From Brevundimonas goettingensis (lineage in GTDB: Bacteria > Pseudomonadota > Alphaproteobacteria > Caulobacterales > Caulobacteraceae), in contig NZ_CP062222.1 in NCBI RefSeq assembly GCF_017487405.1, positions 1,349,001 to 1,413,000 of the forward strand: a stretch of DNA of 64,000 bases, read 5' to 3'. Both the position numbers and the translations under genes were made by a program. Below, one piece after another: positions 25,372 to 34,877 of this stretch. Each line of letters begins with the position of its first letter. The stretch's first letter is position 1. The notes below the pieces were generated by a model. That model was given only the letters and a program-made list of their open reading frames with translations, made no database searches and was not told where the DNA came from.

Positions 25372-26636
25372 GGCGGGGGCTGCTGATCCTGCTGCTGGCG
25401 CTGGTCGCTGGCCCGGCCTTCGCACAACAGGCTGTCCTCCTCCGCCCCGACCGCGTCTTCGACGGCGTGAACCCGCAAACCCACGCGGGCTGGCAGGTGC
25501 TGGTGCGCGGAGAACGGATCGAGGCGGTCGGCCCGAACCTGACCGTGCCCGCCGCCGCCCGCGTCGTCGACCTGCCAGGCATGACCCTGATGCCCGGAAT
25601 GATCGAGGGCCATTCCCACCTCTTCCTGCATCCGTACAACGAGACCTCCTGGGACGATCAGGTGTTGCACGAGCCTCTGGCGCTGAGGACCGCCCGCGCC
25701 ACCGTCTCGGCGCGGGCCACCCTGATGGCGGGCTTCACCACGGTGCGCGACCTCGGCACCGAGGGCGCGGGCTATGCCGACGTCGGGCTGAAGAAGGCCA
25801 TCGAACAGGGCGTCATCCCCGGCCCGCGCATGCTGGTCGCGACCCGCGCCATCGTCGCCACCGGCGCCTATGGTCCCAAGGGGTTCGAGCCGGGCGTCGA
25901 GGTCCCTCTGGGCGCCGAGGAGGCCGACGGGGATGCGCTCGTTCGGGTCGTACGCAGCCAGATCGGGGCCGGCGCCGACATCGTCAAACTCTATGCCGAC
26001 TATCGCTGGGGTCCCGGCGAGCCCAGCCGCCCGACCTTCTCCGAGTCCGAGCTGCGGCTGGCGGTCGAGACGGCCCATTCCGCCGGTCGGCTGGTCGCCG
26101 TCCACGCCGGCACCGTCGAGGGCATGCGCCGCGCCATCCTCGCCGGCGCCGACACGCTGGAGCACGGCGATGCGGGCACGCCCGAGATTTTCCGCCTGAT
26201 GCACGACCGCGGCACGGCCCTGTGCCCGACCCTCGCCGCCACCGACGCCACTACCCGCTATCGCGGTTGGGATGGTCAGGAGCCGGCGCCCGCCAACGTC
26301 CTGAACAAGCGCCGGGCCTTCGCCGAGGCCATGGCGGCCGATGTCACGCTCTGCATGGGCGGCGACGTCGGCGTCTATGCCCATGGGACCAATGCGCGCG
26401 AAATGGAGCTGATGGTCTCAGCCGGCCTGTCGCCCGCCCGGACCCTGATCGCCGCGACCGGCGGCAACGCCCGCATCTTCCACATCGACGACCGTCTGGG
26501 GGCGGTGAAGCCGGGCCTGCTGGCCGATCTGGTCGCTGTCGAAGGCGATCCGACGCAGGACATCACCGCCGTCGAGGCCGTGCGGCTGGTCATGAAGGGC
26601 GGCGTGGTCGTTCGGGAGCCCCAACCGGCGCCCTGA
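25368..26636 (+). CDS. Exported amidohydrolase (dipeptidase/imidazolonepropionase-like)
   Basis: Starting at GTG 25368, which overlaps the peptidase stop, the product has 422 residues and a clean signal peptide (RRGLLILLLALVAGPAFA-Q); an earlier frame start would bury it, so this start is secure. The metal-dependent amidohydrolase motifs are intact: GHSHLF near residue 62, IVKLYADY with the bridging lysine, VAVHAG, LEHGDAG and MGGDVGVYAHG. Related periplasmic enzymes hydrolyse dipeptides, often Xaa-Pro or Xaa-Lys types. Coupling to an M28 peptidase suggests sequential breakdown of extracellular peptides, an inference from position. Confidence 0.9.
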   Translation: MRRGLLILLLALVAGPAFAQQAVLLRPDRVFDGVNPQTHAGWQVLVRGERIEAVGPNLTVPAAARVVDLPGMTLMPGMIEGHSHLFLHPYNETSWDDQVLHEPLALRTARATVSARATLMAGFTTVRDLGTEGAGYADVGLKKAIEQGVIPGPRMLVATRAIVATGAYGPKGFEPGVEVPLGAEEADGDALVRVVRSQIGAGADIVKLYADYRWGPGEPSRPTFSESELRLAVETAHSAGRLVAVHAGTVEGMRRAILAGADTLEHGDAGTPEIFRLMHDRGTALCPTLAATDATTRYRGWDGQEPAPANVLNKRRAFAEAMAADVTLCMGGDVGVYAHGTNAREMELMVSAGLSPARTLIAATGGNARIFHIDDRLGAVKPGLLADLVAVEGDPTQDITAVEAVRLVMKGGVVVREPQPAP

Positions 26637-26709
26637 CCCCGGCTTTGGGCGCTTGAGATCGCTCCCACGATCATGTGAAGTCCCGGCGCAGTCAGCAGGG
26701 AGAGTCGTC

Positions 26710-29055
26710 ATGGTGCGTCGGATGGTGGCGATGGTCCTCTCGGCGGCGCTCGCCGTCGGGCCCGGCGGTCTCGCGGTGGCCCAGACCGCGGCCGTTCCCT
26801 TCCCCTATGACGCCGTCGATCCCTTCATCGGCACCTCGGGTCAGGGCCACACCTTCCCCGGCGCCGTCGCCCCCTTCGGCATGGTCCAGCTCAGCCCCGA
26901 CACCGAGCACAAGGTGCTGCGTCAGGGCTATGACTGGGCCTCGGGCTATCGGTACGACGACCCGACCATCCTCGGCTTCTCCCACACCCATTTCTCGGGC
27001 TCGGGCCACTCCGACCTCGGCGACGTCCTGCTGACGCCGCTCGGCGCCGGCGAGATCAAGCTGGAGCCGGGCGACGCCGCGACCCCCGGCTCCGGCTACC
27101 GCTCCCGCTACGACAAGGCCTCCGAGGTCGCCGAGCCCGGCTATTACGCGGTCAACCTGACGGACTCAGGCGTCCGCGCCGAGCTGACGGCGGGCACCCG
27201 CGTCGGCATGCACCGCTACCAGTTCGCGGCCGGCGCCCCGGCCCGGGTCCTGCTCGACTTCCGCCCCTCCATCTACGACTACCCGGACAAGGTCTCTTGG
27301 TCGCGCATCCGCGTCGCGGCCGACGGCACGGTCACCGGCTATCGCGAGACGCGCGGTTGGGCGCCCGGCCGTCAGCTCTATTTCGCCATGCGCTTCTCGA
27401 AGCCGATGGTCAGCCGCTCGATCCAGAACCGCGAGGAGAATGTCACCTACAACGGCTTCACCAAGCCCGGCCGCACGCCCGGGGATCGCGATCAGGTCGA
27501 AGGCCGCGCGCTCGAGGCCGTCTTCGACTTCGGTCCGATCGAGGCCCCCCTGATCGTCAAGGTCGCCCTGTCCGGCGTCGATGAGGCCGGCGCCATCAAG
27601 AACCTCGACAGCGAGGGCGGCGACTTCGATTTCAACGGCTTGCGCGCCTCAACGAAAGCGCAGTGGGAACAGGCGCTCGGCGCCGTCCAGATCGACGCCC
27701 CCGCCGAGATGCGCACCACCCTCTACACCGCCCTATATCACTCGCTGATGGCCCCCAGTGTCATGGGCGACGTCGACGGTCGTTATCGCGGGCCCGATCA
27801 AGCCGTGCACGCGGCCGAGGGCTTCACCTTCCATTCGACCTTCTCCCTGTGGGACACCTTCCGCGCCGAGCACCCGCTGCTGACGCTGGTCCAGCCGGAA
27901 GCGCGCAACGCCGACATGATCAACTCCCTGATCGCATCCCAGCAGCACAGCCCCTATGGCCTGCTGCCGGTCTGGCAGTTCGCGGGTCAGGAGACCTGGA
28001 CCATGATCGGCTATCACGCCGTTCCGGTCATCGCCGACGCCTGGATGAAGGGCATCCGCGGCTTCGACGGCGTGGCGGCGCTGAAGGCCATGGTCGCCAG
28101 CGCCACCTACCGCCCCTACGGTGGCCTCGGCGACTATATGGACCTCGGTTACGTCCCCATCGACCGGGAGCCGGAGGCGGCCTCCAAGACCGTCGAATAC
28201 GCCTATGACGACTGGACCATCGCCCGCATGGCCCGCAACCTGGGCCATGCCGACATCGCCGAGACCTTCGAGAAGCGCGCGCAGAACTGGCGCAACAGCT
28301 TCGACCGGGAGACCGGCTTCCTGCGCGCCCGCAAGGCGGACGGGACCTACCGCACCCCCTTCGATCCCACCGCCATCAACTACGGATCCGACTACACCGA
28401 GGGCAATGCCTGGCAGTATTCGTGGTTCGCGCCCCAGGATCTCGGCGGCATCGTCGGGGCCATGGGCGGGGACGCCGCCACCGTCGCCAAGCTGGACGCC
28501 ATGTTCGACTTCGACAATTCGAAGCTCGACTACTCCCACGCCGAGGACATCGCCGGCCTGATCGGCCAGTACATCCACGGCAACGAACCCAGCCATCACT
28601 CGGCATACATGTACGTCTACGCGGGCGCCCCGTGGCGCACCCAGGCCCGGCTGAAGCAGATCGTCGACAGCCAGTACCACGCCCGTCCCGACGGCCTCGC
28701 CGGCAACGACGACCTGGGCCAGATGTCGGCCTGGCTGGTGTTCACGGGGCTGGGCTTCTATCCGGTCACGCCGGGCAGCAACCAGTATGTGATCGGGCGG
28801 CCTTTCGTGGATCGCGCCGTGCTGAACCTCCCGAACGGCAAGACCTTCATCATCGTCACCGACGGCCTGTCCGACGCCCGGCCCTACATCGCGTCAGTAT
28901 CGCTGAACGGCCGCCCCCTCACCCGCAGCTGGATCGGCGATGACGAAATCCGCGCCGGCGGCGAACTGAGGTTTGTCATGAGCGCGCGGCCGAACCGGAG
29001 CTGGGGTTCTGGGGCGGCGGCAAGGCCGTATTCGATGACGGGTTTCGGGCGGTAG
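26710..29055 (+). CDS. GH92-family alpha-mannosidase
   Basis: A 781-residue exported protein (signal peptide about 1-24, AVA-Q) matching the GH92 alpha-mannosidase pattern throughout. The pieces seen are VDPFIGTSGQGHTFPGAVAPFGMVQLSPDT, GFSHTHFSGSGHSDLGDVLL, SPYGLLPVWQFAGQETWTMIGYHAVPVIADAW, and GNEPSHHSAYMYVYAG with the family's Ca2+/catalytic region. GH92 enzymes are calcium-dependent, inverting exo-mannosidases acting on alpha-1,2, -1,3 or -1,4 mannosides of N-glycans or yeast mannan. AGGGAGAG at 26697-26704 precedes the ATG 26710. It is 73 bases after the amidohydrolase stop and is followed by repeat elements. Confidence 0.95.
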   Translation: MVRRMVAMVLSAALAVGPGGLAVAQTAAVPFPYDAVDPFIGTSGQGHTFPGAVAPFGMVQLSPDTEHKVLRQGYDWASGYRYDDPTILGFSHTHFSGSGHSDLGDVLLTPLGAGEIKLEPGDAATPGSGYRSRYDKASEVAEPGYYAVNLTDSGVRAELTAGTRVGMHRYQFAAGAPARVLLDFRPSIYDYPDKVSWSRIRVAADGTVTGYRETRGWAPGRQLYFAMRFSKPMVSRSIQNREENVTYNGFTKPGRTPGDRDQVEGRALEAVFDFGPIEAPLIVKVALSGVDEAGAIKNLDSEGGDFDFNGLRASTKAQWEQALGAVQIDAPAEMRTTLYTALYHSLMAPSVMGDVDGRYRGPDQAVHAAEGFTFHSTFSLWDTFRAEHPLLTLVQPEARNADMINSLIASQQHSPYGLLPVWQFAGQETWTMIGYHAVPVIADAWMKGIRGFDGVAALKAMVASATYRPYGGLGDYMDLGYVPIDREPEAASKTVEYAYDDWTIARMARNLGHADIAETFEKRAQNWRNSFDRETGFLRARKADGTYRTPFDPTAINYGSDYTEGNAWQYSWFAPQDLGGIVGAMGGDAATVAKLDAMFDFDNSKLDYSHAEDIAGLIGQYIHGNEPSHHSAYMYVYAGAPWRTQARLKQIVDSQYHARPDGLAGNDDLGQMSAWLVFTGLGFYPVTPGSNQYVIGRPFVDRAVLNLPNGKTFIIVTDGLSDARPYIASVSLNGRPLTRSWIGDDEIRAGGELRFVMSARPNRSWGSGAAARPYSMTGFGR

Positions 29056-29062
29056 GCGCAGC

Positions 29063-29126
29063 GTCGCCCTCTCCTGGTTGCTTCGCAACCTGCCCTCTCC
29101 ATCGCCCTCCGGCGATGGAGAGGTGA
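29063..29126 (+). repeat. Palindromic repeat R1 (forward)
   Basis: A 64-base element: GTCGCCCTCTCCTG, a small hairpin, CTGCCCTCTCCATCGCC, then GGCGATGGAGAGGTGA. Almost identical to the copy at 29604-29673 except in the variable hairpin. It starts seven bases after the GH92 stop and is followed nine bases later by an inverted copy. Confidence 0.85.
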
Positions 29127-29135
29127 CGCCGCCGT

Positions 29136-29199
29136 TCACCTCTCCATTCGCGAAGGCGAATGGGGAGGACAGACCGCGAAGCGGTCAGGAGGGGGCGAC
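29136..29199 (-). repeat. Palindromic repeat R2 (reverse)
   Basis: The same element in inverse orientation, ending GGAGGGGGCGAC at 29199. Its inner edge overlaps the last codons and TGA of the DUF559 gene (minus strand). With R3 it flanks that gene as an inverted pair with the GTCGCC ends pointing inward. Confidence 0.85.
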
Positions 29200-29568
29200 A
29201 CCGTGATAGCCGGGAGGAACCCGCTCCCGCACAGACCGCTGGATGAAGTCCATCCCCCCCTCGATCTCGTCGCGCACATCCGAAGCCCGTAGCCGGATCA
29301 CCCGGATGCCCTGCGTCGCCAGCCACGCCGTCCGTCGCCGGTCATGGGCGATCCGCTCCGGCGCATCATGTGAGGCCCCATCCACCTCGATCGCCAGCTT
29401 CACCCAAGCACAATAGAAGTCGAGGATGTAGGGCCCGACCGGGTGCTGGCGGCGAAACTTGACGCCGTTCAATCGCTTGCCGCGCAGCCGCGTCCACAGC
29501 CGCGCCTCCGGCGGCGTCATCACACGCCGGAAGACCTTGGCTCGCGTACAGCTGATCCCGTCAGGCAT
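29185..29568 (-). CDS. DUF559 endonuclease-like protein in a repeat-flanked cassette
   Basis: A 127-residue protein of the DUF559 family (Vsr-like/PD-(D/E)XK nuclease fold): TPPEARLWTRLRGKRLNGVKFRRQHPVGPYILDFYCAWVKLAIEVDG then H67. The putative catalytic residues Glu21, Asp50, Glu61, Asp63 are all present. The start at the ATG complement of 29566-29568 gives normal family length, but the frame stays open up to an ATG inside repeat R3 (29649). The C-terminus VAPS and TGA are encoded by the conserved edge of repeat R2. No clear ribosome-binding site. It lies between two mannosidase genes, suggesting later insertion. Biochemical function is unknown for this family. Confidence 0.85.
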   Translation of the reverse strand: MPDGISCTRAKVFRRVMTPPEARLWTRLRGKRLNGVKFRRQHPVGPYILDFYCAWVKLAIEVDGASHDAPERIAHDRRRTAWLATQGIRVIRLRASDVRDEIEGGMDFIQRSVRERVPPGYHGVAPS

Positions 29569-29603
29569 TATGCAACTATGGAGTGCAATTTGGCCGACGT
29601 CGA

Positions 29604-29673
29604 GTCGCCCTCTCCTGATCGTCGCTGCGCGCCGATCTGTCCTCTCCATCGCCCTCCGGCGATGGAGAGGTGA
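29604..29673 (+). repeat. Palindromic repeat R3 (forward)
   Basis: A 70-base copy with the same ends as R1 (GTCGCCCTCTCCTG ... GGCGATGGAGAGGTGA) and a different central hairpin (ATCGTCGCTGCGCGCCGAT). It lies between the DUF559 start and the GH47 stop. Confidence 0.85.
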
Positions 29674-29679
29674 ACGCCC

Positions 29680-31071
29680 CTAGGCCGTCCTGAATCCTCT
29701 GAGCACATTCGCCTCCGTGCTCAGCTGGAGCCGACCGTAGTCCACGCGCTTCGCGTCGGCGAACAGCAGGTAGTAGTATTTCATCTGCTCGGACCACCAG
29801 TAGCCGGGGCAGTTGTCGCCCTGCTCCATCGGGCGGGTGGTGATGTCCTTGAGCGAGGTGTAGCCGAAGGCCGCCTTCGAGGTGGTCTTCATGTTGCGAT
29901 AGTGGATGGCGGCGAGGCCCCGATACCGGTCGTCGCGGTCACCAAGCCACAGGTTCAGGCAGGCGTCGGCGAACTCGGGGCGCAGGCCGGTGCGTTTTGA
30001 CCGCGCCGTGCCGGTGGTCACATCCGTGCTCTCGGGGATGATGACGTACTTCTCCTGCATGGCGGTGTAGGTCGCCAGGAAGTCGTCACCGGCGGCCTTC
30101 AGCCCCACCTGCCCCAGCAGCCCGGCCAGATAGGCCCCCAGAACCGTCTGGGACGTGCTGGTCACCGCCCCGGTCTCATAATCCACCATGGGGAACCACA
30201 GCTTGCCGTCGTAGCGATGGCCCTGATGGGCGACCATGGCGGCCATGCATTCCTGCGCCGCCGTCTTCATCTCCGCGTCGCCGAACATCTCCCAGCTGTC
30301 CCAGAGGTATTCGTAGAAGCTGTCCGCATAGACGTCGATCGAGGCGTTGCGGCTGGTGAATTTACCGGTCTCCGCATGGATGTTCGCCGCCATCAGGCCA
30401 AGCGGCGAGCGCATGTCCAGCGCATGCTTCATCGCCCGTTTGGCGGCGGCGTAATAGCGGTCGTCGCCGGTCAGCTGGCCCAGCAGGCCGAACTCGGTCG
30501 CATAGGTGCCGATCTCTGCGAGGTTGGTCTCGGGATCGCGCACCGCGCCCGTTTTCAGGTTCACATAGCGATACGGCAGGCCGTGCGGCGAGGCGTCGAA
30601 GGCCTTCATCAACCGGTCGGCCAGATCCTTCGCCTTGGCCAGCAGCACCGGATCGCCGCAGGCCAGATGGGCCGACAGCAGGCCGCCGACCAGACGGATA
30701 TTGGTCTCGAACACCTGGGCCTCGCCATCGATGTCGAAGTCGAGGTTGGCCTTGACCCAGTCGACCCCGGCCCGGAACTCGTCGTCCAGCTCCATGATCC
30801 ACAGGGTGTCCAGGGCCTCGACCAGCGACAGGCCCAGATCATGCCCCTCGATGAAGAAGGACTGGCTGGTGCCTGAGACCGGATTGATCTCGTCCTTGCC
30901 CCAGGCCTTTTCGACATAGTGGCCCCAGGCCCATTTGAACTCGGACTTCACATCGGCGCCGAGCGCGGCCCAATCTTCGGAAGGGGCTCGCTGTCGGGCG
31001 AAGGCCGGCGTCGCGGCGGCGGCGGTCATCAGGGCCAGGGTCGAGCGGCGGGACAGGGTGCGCTGAATCAT
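29680..31071 (-). CDS. GH47-family alpha-1,2-mannosidase, Tat-exported
   Basis: A 463-residue protein with a twin-arginine signal (SRRSTLALMTAAAATPAFA), so it is folded before export to the periplasm. The mature part matches GH47: FKWAWGHYVEKAWGKDEINPVSG, LVEALDTLWIMELDDEF, FETNIRLVGGLLSAHLACGD, GLLAA-like GLMAANIH, RPEFADACLNLWLGDRDDRY and a terminal LSTEANVLRGF whose Thr-Glu is the calcium-binding end of the family. GH47 hydrolyses alpha-1,2 mannosides with inversion. The family is mainly eukaryotic; a bacterial member from Caulobacter sp. K31 has been characterised. It faces GH92 across the DUF559 cassette, and both enzymes attack the same glycans. Confidence 0.93.
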   Translation of the reverse strand: MIQRTLSRRSTLALMTAAAATPAFARQRAPSEDWAALGADVKSEFKWAWGHYVEKAWGKDEINPVSGTSQSFFIEGHDLGLSLVEALDTLWIMELDDEFRAGVDWVKANLDFDIDGEAQVFETNIRLVGGLLSAHLACGDPVLLAKAKDLADRLMKAFDASPHGLPYRYVNLKTGAVRDPETNLAEIGTYATEFGLLGQLTGDDRYYAAAKRAMKHALDMRSPLGLMAANIHAETGKFTSRNASIDVYADSFYEYLWDSWEMFGDAEMKTAAQECMAAMVAHQGHRYDGKLWFPMVDYETGAVTSTSQTVLGAYLAGLLGQVGLKAAGDDFLATYTAMQEKYVIIPESTDVTTGTARSKRTGLRPEFADACLNLWLGDRDDRYRGLAAIHYRNMKTTSKAAFGYTSLKDITTRPMEQGDNCPGYWWSEQMKYYYLLFADAKRVDYGRLQLSTEANVLRGFRTA

Positions 31072-31154
31072 GCGTCCATGCTCTGTCAAAGCATCGATGC
31101 TGGCTAGCGCTGATACACTGCTGCCCCCAGCCCCCGGAACAACACACGCCAAAT

Positions 31155-31291
31155 CCGTCATCCTCGGGCTTGTCCCGAGGACCCATCGTTCAGCGGACGC
31201 GGGCTGTGGTCTGGATCGGCGATTGTGGAATAGCGGATCAGGACCGCGCGGAACTCGCCATGGATCCTCGGGACGAGCCCGAGGATGACGG
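31155..31291. repeat. 32-base imperfect inverted repeat
   Basis: The arm at 31155-31186 pairs with 31260-31291 as reverse complement with two mismatches, separated by 73 bases. Each arm carries its own palindrome (CCTCGGG-cttgt-CCCGAGG). Same architecture as the repeat after lpdA but a different sequence family. It fills the gap between the GH47 start and a small membrane protein gene. Confidence 0.8.
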
Positions 31292-31308
31292 GCTGTGAGA
31301 ATGCGAGC

Positions 31309-31425
31309 CTAGCGCGCGGTCAGCAGATGGAAGACGGCGAACGTCGCCGCCGCGCAACCCAGCACCACGGCCGGCGTCACGATCCGGACGTGCCGATGCA
31401 GAAAGGTGATGAACTCACCGACCAT
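31309..31425 (-). CDS. 38-residue single-helix membrane protein
   Basis: From the ATG complement of 31423-31425 the frame reads MVGEFITFLHRHVRIVTPA, then VVLGCAAATFAVFHLLTAR and TAG. GGGAGG lies eight bases upstream, an excellent ribosome-binding site. One hydrophobic helix spans about residues 15-35, with a basic N-terminal half, so the N-terminus is probably cytoplasmic. No family is recognised. It lies downstream of pyrG on the same strand (126-base gap) and before the inverted repeat. Its small size makes it easy to miss in annotation. Confidence 0.6.
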   Translation of the reverse strand: MVGEFITFLHRHVRIVTPAVVLGCAAATFAVFHLLTAR

Positions 31426-31550
31426 CGCCCGCGCCCTCCCAGACGCCTCAAGCGCCCGGCAGATCGATCGAACGCGTCACGTGTGTAACACGAAACCGTT
31501 CAAAAACCGTGTTCAAGTTTTCGCGTTCCGCGAGAGCGGCGCGAGGGGGC

Positions 31551-33206
<1,656 letters not shown>

Positions 33207-33261
33207 TCACCTTACCGCTGATTCGCGGCCACTCGACCGGTTCGCGAACGAAACGGCTGTT

Positions 33262-33304
33262 GAAAACAATACGAGCGCGGTCCGGATCGGCTCCGGTCGC
33301 GCTC
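33262..33304 (-). terminator. Likely terminator of secG (minus strand)
   Basis: Reading the minus strand, GAGCGCG (complement of 33298-33304) pairs with CGCGCTC (33273-33279), with an inner CCGGA/TCCGG stem and a small bulge. The T-rich GTATTGTTTTC follows. Confidence 0.6.
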
Positions 33305-33356
33305 GCTGGGGGACTGGGGGCGGGAGCGGCGGGGAGGAAGTCCCGCCGTCGCCACC

Positions 33357-33788
33357 TTATTGCTTCGGCGCCGGGGCGTTTTGGGCGGGAGCCGGAGCCG
33401 CGCCGGCGGTCGGGAGGCTGGCCTCCAGATCGTCGAGCGACGGGGCCGCCGGGGCCGCCGGCTGGGTCGCCGGAGCCTGTTGTGCGGGCGCGGTCTGGGC
33501 CGGGGCCTGGTCGACGGCGATGGAGCCGACGGCCTTGGCGTCGATGACCGACTGGTTGCCGCGCTGGACGTTGCCCAGGATGGTCAGGCCGATGGCGCAG
33601 GCGAAGAAGGCTCCGGCCAGCCACCAGGTGACCGTAGTCAGCAGATTGCCCGCGCCGCGCGCGGTCATGAAGCCCGAAGGCCCGCCGCCCATGCCGAGCG
33701 CGCCGCCCTCGGACTTCTGCAGCAGCACGATCCCCGTGAGGGCGATCGAGATCAGGATCATGACGACGAGGAGAATGGTCTGGAGCAT
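33357..33788 (-). CDS. secG: Preprotein translocase subunit SecG
   Basis: A 143-residue inner-membrane protein. Two hydrophobic helices (about residues 3-22 and 56-75) surround a cytoplasmic loop with KSEGGALGMGGGPSGFMTARGAGNLLT, the usual SecG signature. The C-terminal 60 residues are an Ala/Pro/Gln-rich extension, longer than in E. coli (110 residues) but typical of alphaproteobacteria. SecG assists SecYE in protein export. It lies between tpiA and pyrG, an order common in this class. Confidence 0.92.
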   Translation of the reverse strand: MLQTILLVVMILISIALTGIVLLQKSEGGALGMGGGPSGFMTARGAGNLLTTVTWWLAGAFFACAIGLTILGNVQRGNQSVIDAKAVGSIAVDQAPAQTAPAQQAPATQPAAPAAPSLDDLEASLPTAGAAPAPAQNAPAPKQ

Positions 33789-33848
33789 GGCCGCTTACAT
33801 GTGTGGCGCAGGCGCGCCGATCAAGCGGCGGCGTCTAACATCAAGAGA

Positions 33849-33945
33849 GGGTCGAGGGAATAGGGTCGAGGGTCGAGTAGCAAAGGTTGCGCCGTCGCGT
33901 GATCCGGGGACCCCGCTTCGACCCTCGACCCTCGACCCTCGACCC
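33849..33945. repeat. Inverted heptamer tandem arrays between tpiA and secG
   Basis: Four GGGTCGA-type units at 33849-33876 (the second degenerate) face four exact TCGACCC units at 33918-33945, separated by 41 bases. The arms can form a long hairpin. The last unit overlaps the tpiA stop codon (33945-33947, minus). Confidence 0.8.
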
Positions 33946-34694
33946 TAGACAGCCCGGATGATCCCCAGGAAGTCTGCGGCCTTCAGCGAGGCGCCGCCGA
34001 CCAGGGCGCCGCCGACCTCGGCGACTTTCAGGATTTCGGCGGCGTTCGAGGGCTTGACCGAACCGCCGTACAGGATCGGGGCGGTGCGACCGCCCTCCCC
34101 CAGCCGCGCGACCATGGCGGCGCGCACGGCGCCGTGGACCTCCTCGATCTGCTCCAGCGTCGGCGTCAGGCCCGTACCGATGGCCCAGACCGGCTCATAG
34201 GCGACGGCGAAGGCCTCGCCGGACAGGCTTTCCGGCAGAGAGCCGGTCACCTGGGCCGAGACCACGGCGACCGCGTCCCCGGCCTGGCGTTGCTCCAGGG
34301 TCTCGCCGACGCAGATGATGGGCTCCAGCCCTGCGGCCAGGGCGGCCTCGGTCTTGGCGGCGACGTCGGCGTCGGTCTCGCCGAAGCCCGCGCGGCGTTC
34401 CGAATGGCCCAGAATCACCAGGCTCGCCCCGGCGTCGGTTAGCATCTCGGCCGAGACGCAGCCGGTGAAGGCGCCGCAAACCTCGACATGGCAGTCCTGT
34501 CCCCCGACCTCGACAGCCCCGCCCTTCACCGTCGTCGCGACGCGGTCGATCAGGGTCGCGGGCGGGCAGACGGCCACACGACAGGCGGCGGGCTCGGCGT
34601 CCAGCGCCTGTTTAAGGGCCTCGGCCTCGGCCAGCGAACCGGCCACGCCGTTCATTTTCCAGTTGCCGGCGATCAACTTCACGGATTGTTTCAT
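33945..34694 (-). CDS. tpiA: Triose-phosphate isomerase
   Basis: A 249-residue TIM-barrel enzyme that interconverts dihydroxyacetone phosphate and glyceraldehyde 3-phosphate. Active-site pieces are present: NWKMNG (Lys) near residue 11, LGHSERR (His) near residue 95, [12 protein letters not shown] (Glu) near residue 165, and [13 protein letters not shown] plus VGGASL for phosphate binding. The stop codon sits in a heptamer repeat. It is the first gene of the tpiA-secG-pyrG run and is divergent from the ppiD-like gene. Confidence 0.97.
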   Translation of the reverse strand: MKQSVKLIAGNWKMNGVAGSLAEAEALKQALDAEPAACRVAVCPPATLIDRVATTVKGGAVEVGGQDCHVEVCGAFTGCVSAEMLTDAGASLVILGHSERRAGFGETDADVAAKTEAALAAGLEPIICVGETLEQRQAGDAVAVVSAQVTGSLPESLSGEAFAVAYEPVWAIGTGLTPTLEQIEEVHGAVRAAMVARLGEGGRTAPILYGGSVKPSNAAEILKVAEVGGALVGGASLKAADFLGIIRAV

Positions 34695-34877
34695 GCGGCC
34701 TTCCTAAAGCAGGATTCCCTGCAAAGCCAAGCTGCTGCCGCAATCGCGTCACAAGGCCGCTGGGTGCGTCCCGCGCGACCCGGTTGCGAAGGGTCCGCTT
34801 GCCGTGCCGCCGCCCCCTGCCTATAGGCCAGAGCGGCGCCGCTCGTTTTCTCCTGGCCGCTTCTTCAGGTACGCTCG

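Noticed and set aside
33849..33945. Heptamer arrays as a CRISPR-like array
   Set aside because: Units are only seven bases, directly abutting, without spacers, and there are no cas genes.
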